NCBI GenBank assembly: GCA_019188255.1
Contig: JAETXT010000002.1
Location: 4,154,001-4,218,000 of the forward strand
Reading direction: 5' to 3'
DNA from: Verticillium longisporum
Taxonomy: Eukaryota > Ascomycota > Sordariomycetes > Glomerellales > Plectosphaerellaceae
DNA: 64,000 nucleotides
The position numbers and the translations under genes were made by a program. The notes beneath the pieces are model-generated. The model did no database searches, had not been told where the DNA came from, and saw only the letters and a list, made by a program, of their open reading frames with translations. This document shows, in pieces, positions 11,179 through 21,952 of this stretch. Each line of letters starts with the position of its first letter. The first letter of the stretch is position 1.

Positions 11179-12171
11179 GTGGCGGTGTATCTAGACTCCA
11201 GCATTGAACCTGAGTTGAACAACTCTTGTTATTGCGTGCTTCTCGGAAACGCAATTTGCTACTGTGATCACTACCTCAACGCCGCCACCGCCTTCGACGA
11301 CTTTGTCGATTCGTCCATCATTGACCCGCCGTTCATACCAAGCGCTACGCCAGCCACAACGGCGACACTTTCGCCAGAATGGAGCTCACCGCTGGCACCT
11401 GGTGTCATGGAATTTCCATCCGACCTCCCCTCGTACCCTTCAGTCACCCCGAGTCCAACAATGAGCCACCACCCTGCTGTCTTTTTCGGCATGCACCTCG
11501 GCGACTTCGACAACGCCACCACTTTCAGCGATGAGGGCAGCAGCTGCTGCAGCTGGGACACGCCGGCGACGATGGCGACCGGCCTGGAACAACGATTTGC
11601 CTGCCGTTGGGGCGAATGCGGCAAGAGCTTCCCGCGACCTAGCGATCTCACGTGAATACCCCTTTTCTTGATGTATTTCCTTTGTCATTTTCTTGCTCTC
11701 CAACTTGTTCAATACCGTTGCCTGCATTGCATCGTCAAGATGCAACCCCATACTTCACTTTCATCTCTCCTCCACACGCGGGAAGAGGCGACAGCCTATC
11801 TATCCGTTTTTATCTACACGACCTTCAAGATTTGTTGTCCTTCCATTTTCCAGCCTCCTTGGCACAAGTTTGAATTAGCCCGACTAACACGTGGAAAAGC
11901 AAGCACGAGCGGTACCACATCAAGGACTACCACTGTGACGAAGTCGACTGTTGCAAGGCCTTTGCGACGCACAAGGACCTGAAGCGCCACAAGAAGACGC
12001 ACGAGAAGCTGGATGGCGGCGCGGCGGCGCAGGGCTACCGTTGTCGCGTACCCGGATGCCGAAAGGCCAAGACGGGGCACGTTTACAACCGTCGCGACAA
12101 CTTTACGCGACACCTGCGAACGAAGCATGCGGAACTGAACTTTGATGTCAAGGAACTAGGGAGTGGCTGAT
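11179..12171 (+). CDS. C2H2 zinc-finger transcription factor, 5' start unresolved
   Basis: Nuclear DNA-binding protein. Exon A ends at 11651 inside the first finger (FACRWGECGKSFPRPSDLT). A 248-nt intron, 11652-11899 (gtgaat...gactaacac...aaaag, with a clear CTAAC branch site), splices in phase to KHERYH, which completes the finger. Exon B (11900-12171) carries a second finger (CDEVDCCKAFATHKDLKRHKKTH) and a third, longer one (CRVPGCRKAKTGHVYNRRDNFTRHLRTKH), then VKELGSG and stop. The first in-frame ATG is at 11407. Upstream sequence in the same frame stays open back to 11029 with protein-like, Cys-containing content (LLGNAICYCDHYLNAATAF), so an earlier ATG-bearing exon is likely. 11179 is where the frame becomes protein-like; it is not a proven start. 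Confidence 0.8.
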
Positions 12172-13227
12172 GATTTTATGAGTCTCCTCTTCTTCCTGAT
12201 CCATCTTTCTTTTTTCCCATTTTGTTTATTTTTCTCCTTTGGTGTGATAGACTTGATACCAGGACTGAGGCTCCACATGAGCCGGGAAGGAACCTTTCCC
12301 ATTGGTTTTCCTCTTCTTCATATTTACTTTGGATGTATCGAGATGGAAACTATAGATGGATACACTACGGGACGCACTCACGTGGCGACGGGAAACGAAG
12401 TAGCGTTGAGTACTGTTGAGAAATGTTCGTCATGACGCTGTCTGCACTCCTAAGTACAATAGTTGACCACGCGTGAATGTCTCAAATGGTGTCTGTCTGA
12501 GTCTGATGGCTTCGAGTGGAATGACCATCACGTTGGGGGGTGTTCTTGCTTGGCCTTAGCTCCTGGTGTACAGTGAAAAGTGTGGCGACCATTCAGCATC
12601 AGACTATTATTTATTTGTACCTAGAGATTTGCTTGGTGGATCTCTATCTATCAACCACAAACGCTTCCATTGTCGTTTTCTGACTTTGAAATTCCCCCAA
12701 TTCTCTCAAATGCAGTCGACTGTGGTGAAATGTTCTCATCAAGTTGACTGGGTGAGTGTATTCTACCATGCGTACAAACATCTCGTCTTAGGACAGGAGT
12801 GTGTCCAGTTCTACCTCATATTAGGTAAGCTTCAGAGAGTGTTGCTAAGATGGTAGGATCGTGAAGCTTGCCCGAACACGGGCTGTCAGTAGCCCATCAG
12901 TCAGAGACCCCAAACATCAAAGATATCTGTCGGGTCAATTTGACATTTGCGCATTTGCATGAGTCCGATTGTTCGACTCTGAATATCATTCGCAATGGCT
13001 GTGCTCGGGTGCTCGGGACGCCGCCTCGTAGGGCGATGACGTTACAGAGGGGCTCGCTAGTCGCTGCTCAGGCACATGCAGGGACGTGGAATGACCCCGC
13101 TGCTCCCGGCCAAGCTACAGGTCGCTAACAGGTTGAGACCCGAGCTCCCCCCGCGATCGTCATCTTTTTGCGTCTTCCCTAAAACATCACCACGTCCATC
13201 CGACACAACCACAGCTGGCATCTCACT
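12172..13227. other. Intergenic between C2H2 factor and Sro7-like gene
   Basis: Begins with T-rich sequence fitting a 3' UTR (12180-12245). No gene is supported. The last 100 bases form the CA-rich leader of the next gene. Confidence 0.45.
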
Positions 13228-16200
13228 ATGGCGTCGGCATTCCTCCGGAGCAAGCAGACAGGCATGCAGAATGACCTGTCTGCTGCTATCTTGCCCGACC
13301 TTTTTGCTCCCGATGAACAAGCACGATACGGCATCAACTCCCAGATCAGGTGAGCCGGCCCTTCGACGCGCGTCCTTGCAGAACCACCTGCCCTTCCCCA
13401 AGAACATCCTAAAACATCCCGAGACTAAGCTGACGACTCCTTCACTGCAGCTGCTTCGCGTACGAACCCATACAGTCCCTTCTCGCCATTGCGACAAATG
13501 AGTCACAATTCGGCCCCGGAAAGATCTTTGTCTTCGGCCACACGCGCGTCTCCAAGACGCTTGAACCGCCAAGACGCACATCCTTCCGAGCCCTCCGCTT
13601 CACCGCCAACCGACTTATTGCCCTCGATGCCAAGAATGACCTGACCATCTGGGACCTTGATTCGGGTGAACGTGTCGCCGGGCAAGTCATCTCCGGCAAT
13701 GTCGTCGCCCTCGTCACCGACCCCATGCTCGACTGGGCCTTCCTGGGGCTAGCGACTGGCGAAGTGCTGGCTTACGACCTCGACCGCGAGAGGATCTCCA
13801 ACTCTTTTCGCTTGCCCAACTTTTGGCGCGAGCATGACCCGAGCGCCAGAGCCGTCGGCCTTGTTCGTCTGGCCTTGCACCCCACCGACATTGGCAAGCT
13901 CCTCATCGGTTACACGACCGGCGCTGTCATCTACTCCTTCAAGCAGAACACCCCGACCAAGTTCTTCGAGTATGTGCTGCAGCCCGGCGCTCCAGGCGGA
14001 GGCGGTGGAGCTATCAACTCGGTCCGCAAGCCGCGGTTGACAGACGCTCTGTGGCACCCGTCAGGCACTTTTGTGTTGACAGCCCATGATGACGGGAGCA
14101 TGGCCTTTTGGGACCCCAAGGACGGCAGGCTTCTGACGGCACGGACGCTTGAGCACCTCAAGATCGAGGAGGTTGCGAGCGGTAGCACGCCTGCCACCTT
14201 TCATGAGACTTACGCGCGCATTGCTTGGTGCTGCAAGCAGAATCCTGACGACACGGGTTTATTGATCGCAGGCGGTCAGCCCCCTGATGCCCCGGAAAAG
14301 GGGTTGACCTTCATCGATCTCGGCCCTACGCCGGCGTATGCCACCGCGTCGTGGCAGGTCTTGCAGGATCACTTCAAGGGTAGACGCCAAAGTGTACTTG
14401 CTACTCCGCCCGGCGCCGAGGTCATCGACTTTCTGCTCTTCCCCCGCTCCTCTCCGCACTATGCCGGCTCACATGACCCAATCGCCATTATGAGTCTCTT
14501 GACCTCGGGTGAACTCATCACCATGAGCTTCCCCTCCGGTTATCCAATCACGCCGACGAATCAACTCCATCCCTCCGTGTCTCTGGTTCACCCCTATGTT
14601 TCCCGCTTCGCCGTGCAGACTGTAGACCGTGGCCGCTGGCTCGGCATGACCGAGATCCGCAACCAAGGTGAGCCATTGCTCAAAGGTGGTGCCGAGGCGA
14701 CGAAGCCATCGAGGAAGTATCAGGACCGCACCATTCTACAGGTGGCGCACGGCGATGGTACCGTCAGGCTCTGGGACTCGGGCCACGGCGATGAAATAGA
14801 GAACCCAAAGGTGCTCCAGGTTGACGTGGCACGAGCCCTCGAGCGCGACAGCAACGTCGATGTCACAGTCATGAACATGGCCCCCAACACGGGCGAGTTC
14901 GCCGTCGGAACGAAGACGGGCGAGGTCGTCATCTACCGGTGGGGCGTCAACAGAGGCCACGGAAAAGACCAGCAGCAAAAGGTGGCCTCCAACCCAGGCA
15001 GTCTCACGGATATCGCCGCAAGGGCGGAACCGCCGCTGAAGGAGGGACTGCAACCGATGAGCCTCTACGAGATGATGCAGGGCCCCATCACAGCGCTGTG
15101 TGTCTCCGACGTCGGCTTTGTCGCTGCTGGCTCCGAGAATGGCTTCTTCAGCATCATTGACTTGCGGGGTCCCTCGATCATATTCCATGCCTCCATGACT
15201 GAGTTTGCGAAGCACGAAAAGCGATCTTCTTTCCTCAAGAGCTCTCACAGCGCGACTGGGCCTAAGGAGTGGCCTGTAGCGATTGAGTTTGGTGTGATGA
15301 CGCTCGAAGGCGATAATTACTCGAGCATCTGTTGCTTTATGGGCACGAATCTAGGCCGGGTCGCGACTTTCAAGCTTCTGCCGGCCAACAGCGGATACAC
15401 GGCGCAACTGGCTGGCCTTCAACACTTCGACGGCAAAGTCGTCGCGCTGTGTCCGATTGTAGCCGAGACCGGAAAGCCTGCACTGGCAACGGGCGCTGTT
15501 GTTGCTGGCTTGCGCAGCGGCCAGCAGGTCAACGGCATGCTCGTGGCTGGTAAGTCAACTCTGGCACCGGATATCTGGCGCTGCTAACCTTGCTAGTCAC
15601 GCAAACCGAAATCCGCATCTTCAAGCCAGCCACTGGCAAGGGCGCTTCAAAATCATTCGACGACGCCCTTTGCGACGCTGCCAACGTGACCGAATACGAG
15701 CTCCGCGGCATGGCAATTGTGGGTGTGTTTGGCGACCGGACCACTCGCGCCTACACAATCCCTGGTCTCAAGGAGATCAACATTGTTCAGTTACCCATGC
15801 TAGATGCTAGCCGCACCATCGGCGCCGCAGTCACCAAGACTGGCGACGTCTTTGGCTGGACGGGACCCAGCGAGCTCACGAAGCTTTCGGTCTGGGGCGC
15901 AGGCCAACCCCTACCCAGGAGTGCAGACGTCATGATCAACCCCCAGCTCACGGCACCAGTGAGACCAACCATCTCTAACATACAGTGGCTTTCTGGAACG
16001 CAGTACGTCAGTCCCACGGACCTCGACCTCCTCATCGCCCCAGACAGGCCCCCGAGCAAGCGCATGATGGCCGCTGCCGCCGCCGAGCAGCGCGCTGCGA
16101 GGGGTGGCGGCGCTGCCGCGGGCGACGCGGGTCCGAGCAACGAAGGATGGGGAGACTACCTCACACGACAGCTCAACGAGAGGACGGAGAAGCTCAACAT

Positions 16201-16324
16201 CATGGGCGACAGCATGGACAACCTCCAGAACCAAAGTCAGGGATGGGCCGACGACGTGGGAAAGTTTGTGAACAAGCAAAAGAGGAACATGGTCACGGGG
16301 GCACTGAAGAGCAAGTTCTTCTAA
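13228..16324 (+). CDS. Sro7/tomosyn/Lgl-family WD40 regulator of SNARE-dependent exocytosis
   Basis: Cytosolic/plasma-membrane regulator that binds the exocytic Qa/Qbc SNAREs and Sec4-type Rab in the yeast homologues Sro7/Sro77. Three exons: 13228-13349, 13451-15549 and 15597-16324. The introns are gtgagc...ctgcag and gtaagt...gctaac...gctag, giving 982 aa. The start MASAFLRSKQTG has a good upstream context and gives the family's short N-terminus. The body is a run of WD40-like repeats (LIALDAKNDLTIWDLDSGE; FVLTAHDDGSMAFWD; TVRLWDSGHGDE), followed by an Lgl-type C-terminal half. The tail NLQNQSQGWADDVGKFV is an R-SNARE-like motif as in tomosyn. Length matches the family. It appears intact. 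Confidence 0.92.
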
Positions 16325-16711
16325 GGGGCACGACCTCGCAGCGCGAGTAGATTGATATCCATGCATTGCAGGCGTTGGGTGCTACTGGTCTAGGTTCGCG
16401 ACATTCGGGAGAACCTTTGCCGTCGGCGTGTTTTGACCGTCCGGGTTCCAGATTGGAACCACAGAAAACTTTACTCTGCCTCTTCGTCACCCCAAAACTT
16501 TGGTTGGGCCAGCGTGGTGATACACTTGCTGACCAGTAGGTACAGCAAGGTTTCTCGTGCCTCTCACAGCGGATTGAGTTCAGTCATCAAGGCTGCTACG
16601 ATCCATTTATAAAGTAGGTGATGCCGTTTTCTACTTCATTTCCGGCCTCTCTCCTAGTACCATCGTCACTGCATCATACTTGCCACCGTATGAAACCCGC
16701 ACAACTTCGTG
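16325..16711. other. Intergenic; 3' end of Sro7-like gene and promoter of the secreted-protein gene
   Basis: 387 bp with no frame of interest. A TATA-like ttataaag lies at about 16607-16614, roughly 100 bp upstream of the next ATG. Confidence 0.4.
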
Positions 16712-18091
16712 ATGAAGCCCGCCATCCTTGCCGTGGCCGCTGGCACGCTTCTCGCCGGCAGCACCACTGCAGCTCCTGTCGCCGCAGACCCCTTTCCCGC
16801 CGTCTCCTCCAAGCCAAATGCTCTCTGCAACCTGCCCCGGGTGGAACTGGCGGCCTTTCAAGCCTGGCTCAACGACGTCCCCTTGACGGCCCAGCCGCCA
16901 CAAACCTGGATCGCTTGCAAGGAGAAGATCGAAAGCCGTGAAGAAGTCAAGCTTTACGGCCTTACCCCCGAGAAGACCCGTCAGAGCCATGGGAAATTCG
17001 GACGAAAGGGCACCGTCCAGGACGACGGGTCCGTGAATCTGCGCGTCGTCGGCACGGTCGTCAAGAATCCCGCCGGCGGTGCCCCTAAGATCAACCCCTT
17101 TGTCGACGGTCCCCGGTGCTATTCGCGAAGCGTCACAGGACAGATCAAACAGGTCGCCTGTGCCCCGAAGCAACCCTCTGGACCCGAGCTGAACATCTTC
17201 AAGACCGAGCTCGTCATTCCCAAGCCACGGGGCTCTGTAGGTCATCATAAGACGTTCGTCCCCGAGGAGCCGGTGTACGATGCGCCCCAGACACAGTACC
17301 TGCCCGCAGGCGGCGTCTACGAACAGGAAGCCATCGACACCGCACCACAAGAATCTGGCCCATACGCCCCAGCCCCGCCAAATTACAACTATGGCGAACA
17401 ACAAGACGATCAGTACGTCCCCGATGCACAGTTCATGCCCGTCGCCGACGTCCCCGTCCGCAGCATGCCCCAAGACTGCTATCCCACAGCCAGCGACCCC
17501 AACGCCTTCACCTACGCGAAGATGGCCCAGATCGCGCAACAGGACGTGCAGCTGCCGCCCGTCATCGAGCGGCGCGGCGCGCACCCCGCCGACATGGACG
17601 TCTTGTACGAGCTCGACCGCGACAGCGCCAGACCCGTCCCGCAAGATCTGCTGCGGCACAAGTACGAGAGCGAGGCGACGGAGCCGCGCAACGGCATGGT
17701 GCGGGAGATGAGCACCGACGACGAACCCGTCGCGATGGACGAGGTGGCGCTCGCGCCCAAGATGAAGCGCGGCATATTTGACTCAATAGCCAAGCTTTAC
17801 AGCGGTAGGGGGCCCAAACTCCATGCTCCGTACTGCGACGTGTGGAAGCCGTGGCAGTACTCGGGCGAGCAGTTTGAGACCAAGCCGCCTTTCAATCGGG
17901 TCACGCCGGAGTTTAAGAAGGCATGGCAGGAGGATGGTCGCCGCCAACTCCTGAGGTGGAAGAACCTGTCCAAAGCAGGCATTCGGGAGATCAAGACCCG
18001 AAAACCGCCGACGCTGGCGCCAGGACAGGCTCTCCCGAATGAGCTTTCCCCGCCTCTCTCCCCAGAAGAGTTAGCTAGCTTTGATGAGTAG
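16712..18091 (+). CDS. Secreted hypothetical protein with signal peptide, 459 aa
   Basis: A single exon. The ATG at 16712 gives MKPAILAVAAGTLLAGSTTAAP, a clear signal peptide with cleavage predicted after the Ala-rich end (about residue 20). The mature protein has scattered cysteines (ALC, WIAC, RCYSR, VAC, QDCYP, YCDVW) and a proline/tyrosine/glutamine-rich middle (about residues 170-265). Dibasic sites occur at IERRG and KMKRG, where a Kex2-type protease could cut. The C-terminal 100 residues look structured (DSIAKLYSGRGPK, KPWQYSGEQF). I recognise no family. It could be a cell-wall, matrix or effector-like protein. The reverse strand of this GC-rich gene is also largely open, which I treat as a shadow. 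Confidence 0.8.
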   Translation: MKPAILAVAAGTLLAGSTTAAPVAADPFPAVSSKPNALCNLPRVELAAFQAWLNDVPLTAQPPQTWIACKEKIESREEVKLYGLTPEKTRQSHGKFGRKGTVQDDGSVNLRVVGTVVKNPAGGAPKINPFVDGPRCYSRSVTGQIKQVACAPKQPSGPELNIFKTELVIPKPRGSVGHHKTFVPEEPVYDAPQTQYLPAGGVYEQEAIDTAPQESGPYAPAPPNYNYGEQQDDQYVPDAQFMPVADVPVRSMPQDCYPTASDPNAFTYAKMAQIAQQDVQLPPVIERRGAHPADMDVLYELDRDSARPVPQDLLRHKYESEATEPRNGMVREMSTDDEPVAMDEVALAPKMKRGIFDSIAKLYSGRGPKLHAPYCDVWKPWQYSGEQFETKPPFNRVTPEFKKAWQEDGRRQLLRWKNLSKAGIREIKTRKPPTLAPGQALPNELSPPLSPEELASFDE

Positions 18092-18301
18092 AGCAAAGGT
18101 CAATAACAACAGTCCAAAATGTTCAGGCCCCGCTTCATTAGCTGAAAGCTTTCAATAGTGAATTGCCCTCGGATTACGATTGTTGCAGTCACGTGGCGAC
18201 GTATCAACTCAATATACTTACCTTGTATGATTTGCCTACCTTGAACCTGCCTGCAGGTACACAAATATATCAAGCCGTAACTCTTATTCCCATGACATCA
18301 C

Positions 18302-18880
18302 TTACCTCTTATCGCCCTTTGCATTCGCCTCGTCGTCAGAGTCCTCTCCCACCACGAAGGGATTCGCGTCTCTATGTTCGTCCTCCGGTAGGGGGGGTAA
18401 CCGCGCAGAGGGGCGCTCGCTTGGAGTTTCGTCCCAAAATGTCATCTGCAATCCTTCCTCCGGCTGCTCTGGATGCCAACGTTCTAGAACAGGAGAGAAA
18501 TGGTCAGTATTCGACGCGGGATCCGGTGCCCGGGTCACAGGGGCTCTCAAAACAACCGCATTGTCACGTTTCGGTCTTGTGCCGCCGTGTGTGTCCCAGG
18601 GGAGAGCGGGCTCGCAGGTACAGCAGCTGAGCTGGCGCTCCAGAGACTTGACTGTGCCCAGATATGTGAGATAGAACTCTCGCCATGCCTGGCGCTCCAG
18701 GTCAAATGCCTTGAGCTCACGTCGCCGCTTGCGTGCGCAGAGGAGGAGCATAATGCCACATGAAAATATGAGAACAAGTGATACGACGGAGATGACGATG
18801 GGTGCAGTTCGATTGTGGGGTTCATTGGTGGTGTCATTCGCGCCGGCGTCAGTACGAGCCACGACTGGAGGTGCCATCAT
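18302..18880 (-). CDS. Single-pass membrane protein, 192 aa, unknown function
   Basis: A single exon from ATG 18880 (a second Met follows directly). Residues 1-26 contain the sequons NDT and NRT, residues 27-49 form one hydrophobic helix (APIVISVVSLVLIFSCGIML), followed by CARKRRRELK. The positive-inside rule therefore predicts a glycosylated outside N-terminus and a cytosolic tail of about 140 residues that is proline- and acid-rich. This topology resembles small fungal mid2/Wsc-like or Axl2-like tails, but no such domain is visible. It converges with the secreted-protein gene with 210 bp between the stops. Confidence 0.7.
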   Translation of the reverse strand: MMAPPVVARTDAGANDTTNEPHNRTAPIVISVVSLVLIFSCGIMLLLCARKRRRELKAFDLERQAWREFYLTYLGTVKSLERQLSCCTCEPALPWDTHGGTRPKRDNAVVLRAPVTRAPDPASNTDHFSPVLERWHPEQPEEGLQMTFWDETPSERPSARLPPLPEDEHRDANPFVVGEDSDDEANAKGDKR

Positions 18881-21318
18881 GACTGATCTCTTGGGGCGAC
18901 GTGTACTTCTGGACTGGTAGATGTGAAGGCTTTCAATGTATGAGTCCAGTAAAATGATGAGTGCAAGATTTGAATCGTTTATGTTAGCCCTGCGACGCGA
19001 GCGATGGCGAGTCTTTTAAGCCTCACAGAGCAAATTTCGGGTGGAGAATTCGCATTTCCAGTGTCTTGATACAAAGGCGTTGACGAGAGACACATGCCCT
19101 GTGGGTGTTTTAACAAAGCCCAGAATGAATGGGACGCCAGGGGCAGATTGTGTAACCAGACAGGATGGGGTCAGGCCTGGTTCTTTCATGTCTGGAGGGG
19201 ATCGCTTTGTTCGCTTCTGCGGCCTGGTGTCAACCCCTGGTTTACAACAGCCATTATTGTCAGCACCACATGGGCATTTGATGTTTCGACGTCTTGCAGT
19301 AATGGAAATTAACTAAGGAGGGTGTCTTGCCTTGGGAGGGGCACCGACAGAAGATGCGCCGGTTGACCCAACCCCTAACATGATGTTGAAGGATCATGTC
19401 AGGCTCGACCGAAACGGCAGTCCCGGGGCGAATGGTCCGGCCCATCGGATGCCGCTCCGATCAGACTGCCATGGGCGCCGCCAGACGCGACGGCTGGGGT
19501 GTGGTGGAGACCGGTCTGTAGCTGGTGGGCTTGGCTTTCGATCCGAGCTGGGCTAGGCTCCCCGGTGACACCATCCGATGACGACAAGGGGTGATACGAT
19601 TTTGGTGATTGCTAGACCGGCACAGTCGATGGCCCACGGAACATGTTCAAGACGAGGGTGCGGTGGCGGATACATCGCCAATATCAGTTCACTGCCCTGC
19701 CATCCATTGTCAGTGCCCAGTTCGAAGGTGGAGGATGCTTGGAAAAAGAAAGAATTGTCGCACCGAATCCGAGGGCAGTCGTCTTCACCGAGCGGCTTGT
19801 AAGGATCATCGGCCGTCGGAGAGAGTTGACCGGAGGTTCAGCTGTAGCGGGATGGAAAAAAGGAAGCGTGGTTGTTGAAGAAACCCAGGAATTGCTTGGA
19901 GTGAGCAGCGGTCCTACTTGGGGCGATCGGGAGGAAGAAAGATGTTCGGGCGTGCAGGATCTGGATGTTTTTTCCTTGGAGTTGCTTCCTTCAGGTCCAG
20001 GTCGAGTTCTTGGAGGAAGCTCAGATCGCCACCTGGTTAGCCAAGGTACCTTATGGTATACAGGTACCCGAAGGGATGCAAGAAGATGATAGTGATCTGC
20101 GATGCCGTTTCCTCTCATGTTCAGTTCCTGCCTCGCTGTGCCTAAGGGTACCTACCGCAAGGAAAGTGTGCCCCTGCGCCCCTGTGCCCCTGCCTTGAGC
20201 CCCTGTAATCGGCCCCCACCTCTCAAACGACGCCCCCCCCCATCCATCATCTATCAACCAACATCCATCCATCTTGCTCTTGTCTCACGGCGGCTTCAGC
20301 CATTAGCAAAATCAACGGCTAGGAACCCTACCGGACTGTATCTTCTCGTCAACCTTCCACCAAGCACTTGTATCCTATGAAGTCAATGTCTAAAAGCACA
20401 ACAAAAAACAACTGCCGAGGCTTCCTCGTTGTGCAGGTTCGATCACGGATAGTCTTCCCCCTGAACAGCAAGCACCGCCACACCCCATCTACAGCATCAC
20501 GGTGACCGAATCGTATCGCGAATGACACACCGTTGCCGAGTTCTCACTGGCCCAATATGGGCCCGCGATGACCGGCGATCCCACTCGTCCGTTCTCTTTA
20601 CTTTCTTCCCCACCCCCCTTCCCCCTTTGACTACTGACAGCCGCGCATCGTTTTCAGCTGAGCAGTCCTCCCTCCCACTCGTGCAGACGCGACAGGAAAG
20701 GTGCCGATATCAGTCGGCCTGTGCACCTTATTCCCACTTGAATGGCAAGCTTCCCCACCGCCACGGCTTCCCGAGATTGACCAAGATCTGGTTACACTGT
20801 AATTTCGGCAGCGAATCGCAACTAGTCTCGGCCAGCAAGGATTCAGGGTTTGATGTGGCCGACAACAGCCTGAGCGGACTACCCTGCCTCGCGGTGTCCC
20901 AAAGGTGTGGAGGGATTGGGACCCAAACATCAAACTGAGAGCACCAAGGCAGATCCAAGCCGGCCAGTTCTGCCATTGCGTCCTACCGCCCAGGGTCCTG
21001 CGGGTATCGCGCCTGCCGCCTCTCAGCCAGCAATCTTCGAACCATGCTGCAGGATTGGTGATGGTGGTCTATCCTCCTAAAGCTGCGGCGGCTCAGTTTT
21101 GCGTGCTCAGAGGAGGAACGAAGAACCACACACCTGGGCATTGGCACACGTGTTTGGAACCTTGCTTGCTTTTCAGCATGGAGCTCAGCTGGTCCTCGGC
21201 GCACCCCATGCCCCTTCAGTGAGAGCATCATGACGGATGCCACCCTTCAGCCATTGAGGTCCTGTCGTGTCGAATCGTATCCTTGCTTCACGCATATATC
21301 TGAACCCTTATTAAATGG
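18881..21318. other. Gene-poor intergenic region
   Basis: Several short frames on both strands, none with family motifs or splice support. A C-rich imperfect repeat (TGCGCCCC/TGTGCCCC units) lies near 20169-20210. Nothing else is supported. Confidence 0.4.
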
Positions 21319-21952
21319 TCAGTAGCACAGGAACCCCGAGTTTGCGTACCAAGTATGTTCTGGGTCAGAGTCCATGAAGGTACTGGAGCTCTGTTGAGGA
21401 AAGATATAAGATCGGTTGCCCACAATGACCAGAGCATCCTGTATGCCATCCCACTCTCCATTCAACTTATATTCATCCTGAAACATTGGGTACTCGTCAC
21501 CAAAGTTGAACATGACTGCTGCAACACCTGTTGAGTGCACCTCTATCAAGAACGCCAGCGAAGCTTGCAACGACAAACATATCGACATGTCGCTTGACGC
21601 CCACCACAGCAACTGCGATGAGTAAGTCTAAGATCGTTTGTTCTTTTCGGCGTTTGCATCTGTATCAAGCTAACGTAACAGAATATGCTGTAGTCTCCTG
21701 AGCAATGGTACCGATGAAGAAGCGGCACAGCTCCAGATAGACAGAATTGCACGTTTTCTCGATGACCTCGACACAAACCCAGTAGAACGCATACTTGCCG
21801 GCCTGCTTCCATCAGACAGGCTCGTCTTGGGACAATGGTTTGGTGGAACGGGCCCAGATACCCGGCACCCGCAGCGTCAGCGCGTCGGCAGGGTATGGCT
21901 ACCCGCCCGTTGCCGGAACCCAGTCAACCGCAAATCGTTCCGCAGAACCCAT
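21319..21952 (-). pseudogene. Two-exon pseudogene of unknown family (two in-frame nonsense codons)
   Basis: Exon 1 runs 21952-21680 and exon 2 runs 21612-21319, joined in phase by a 67-nt intron (gttacg...catcgcag). Together they would encode 188 residues ending TWYANSGFLCY. Exon 1 starts MGSAERFAVDWVPATGG and reads as coherent protein (PYPADALTLRVPGIWARS; GKYAFYWVCVEVIEKTCNS), but is cut by TAG at 21901-21899 and TGA at 21814-21812. Each could arise from one C-to-T change (CAG to TAG, CGA to TGA). Exon 2 is intact (AAVMFNFGDEYPMFQDEYK; DALVIVGNRSYIFPQQS). I recognise no family. An alternative is that the stops lie in an unrecognised intron, but the intervening sequence looks coding. Confidence 0.5.

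Noticed and set aside
12163..12435. 90-codon frame overlapping the C2H2 stop
   Set aside because: Hydrophobic run is produced by T-rich 3' UTR sequence; no independent support.
16631..17659. 342-codon minus-strand open frame
   Set aside because: Antisense to the signal-peptide-bearing secreted protein; no motif, Gly/Val/Asp-rich shadow.
20420..20460. Possible tRNA B-box (ggttcgatcac)
   Set aside because: No matching A-box, acceptor stem or anticodon arm can be built around it; no tRNA was found anywhere in the window.
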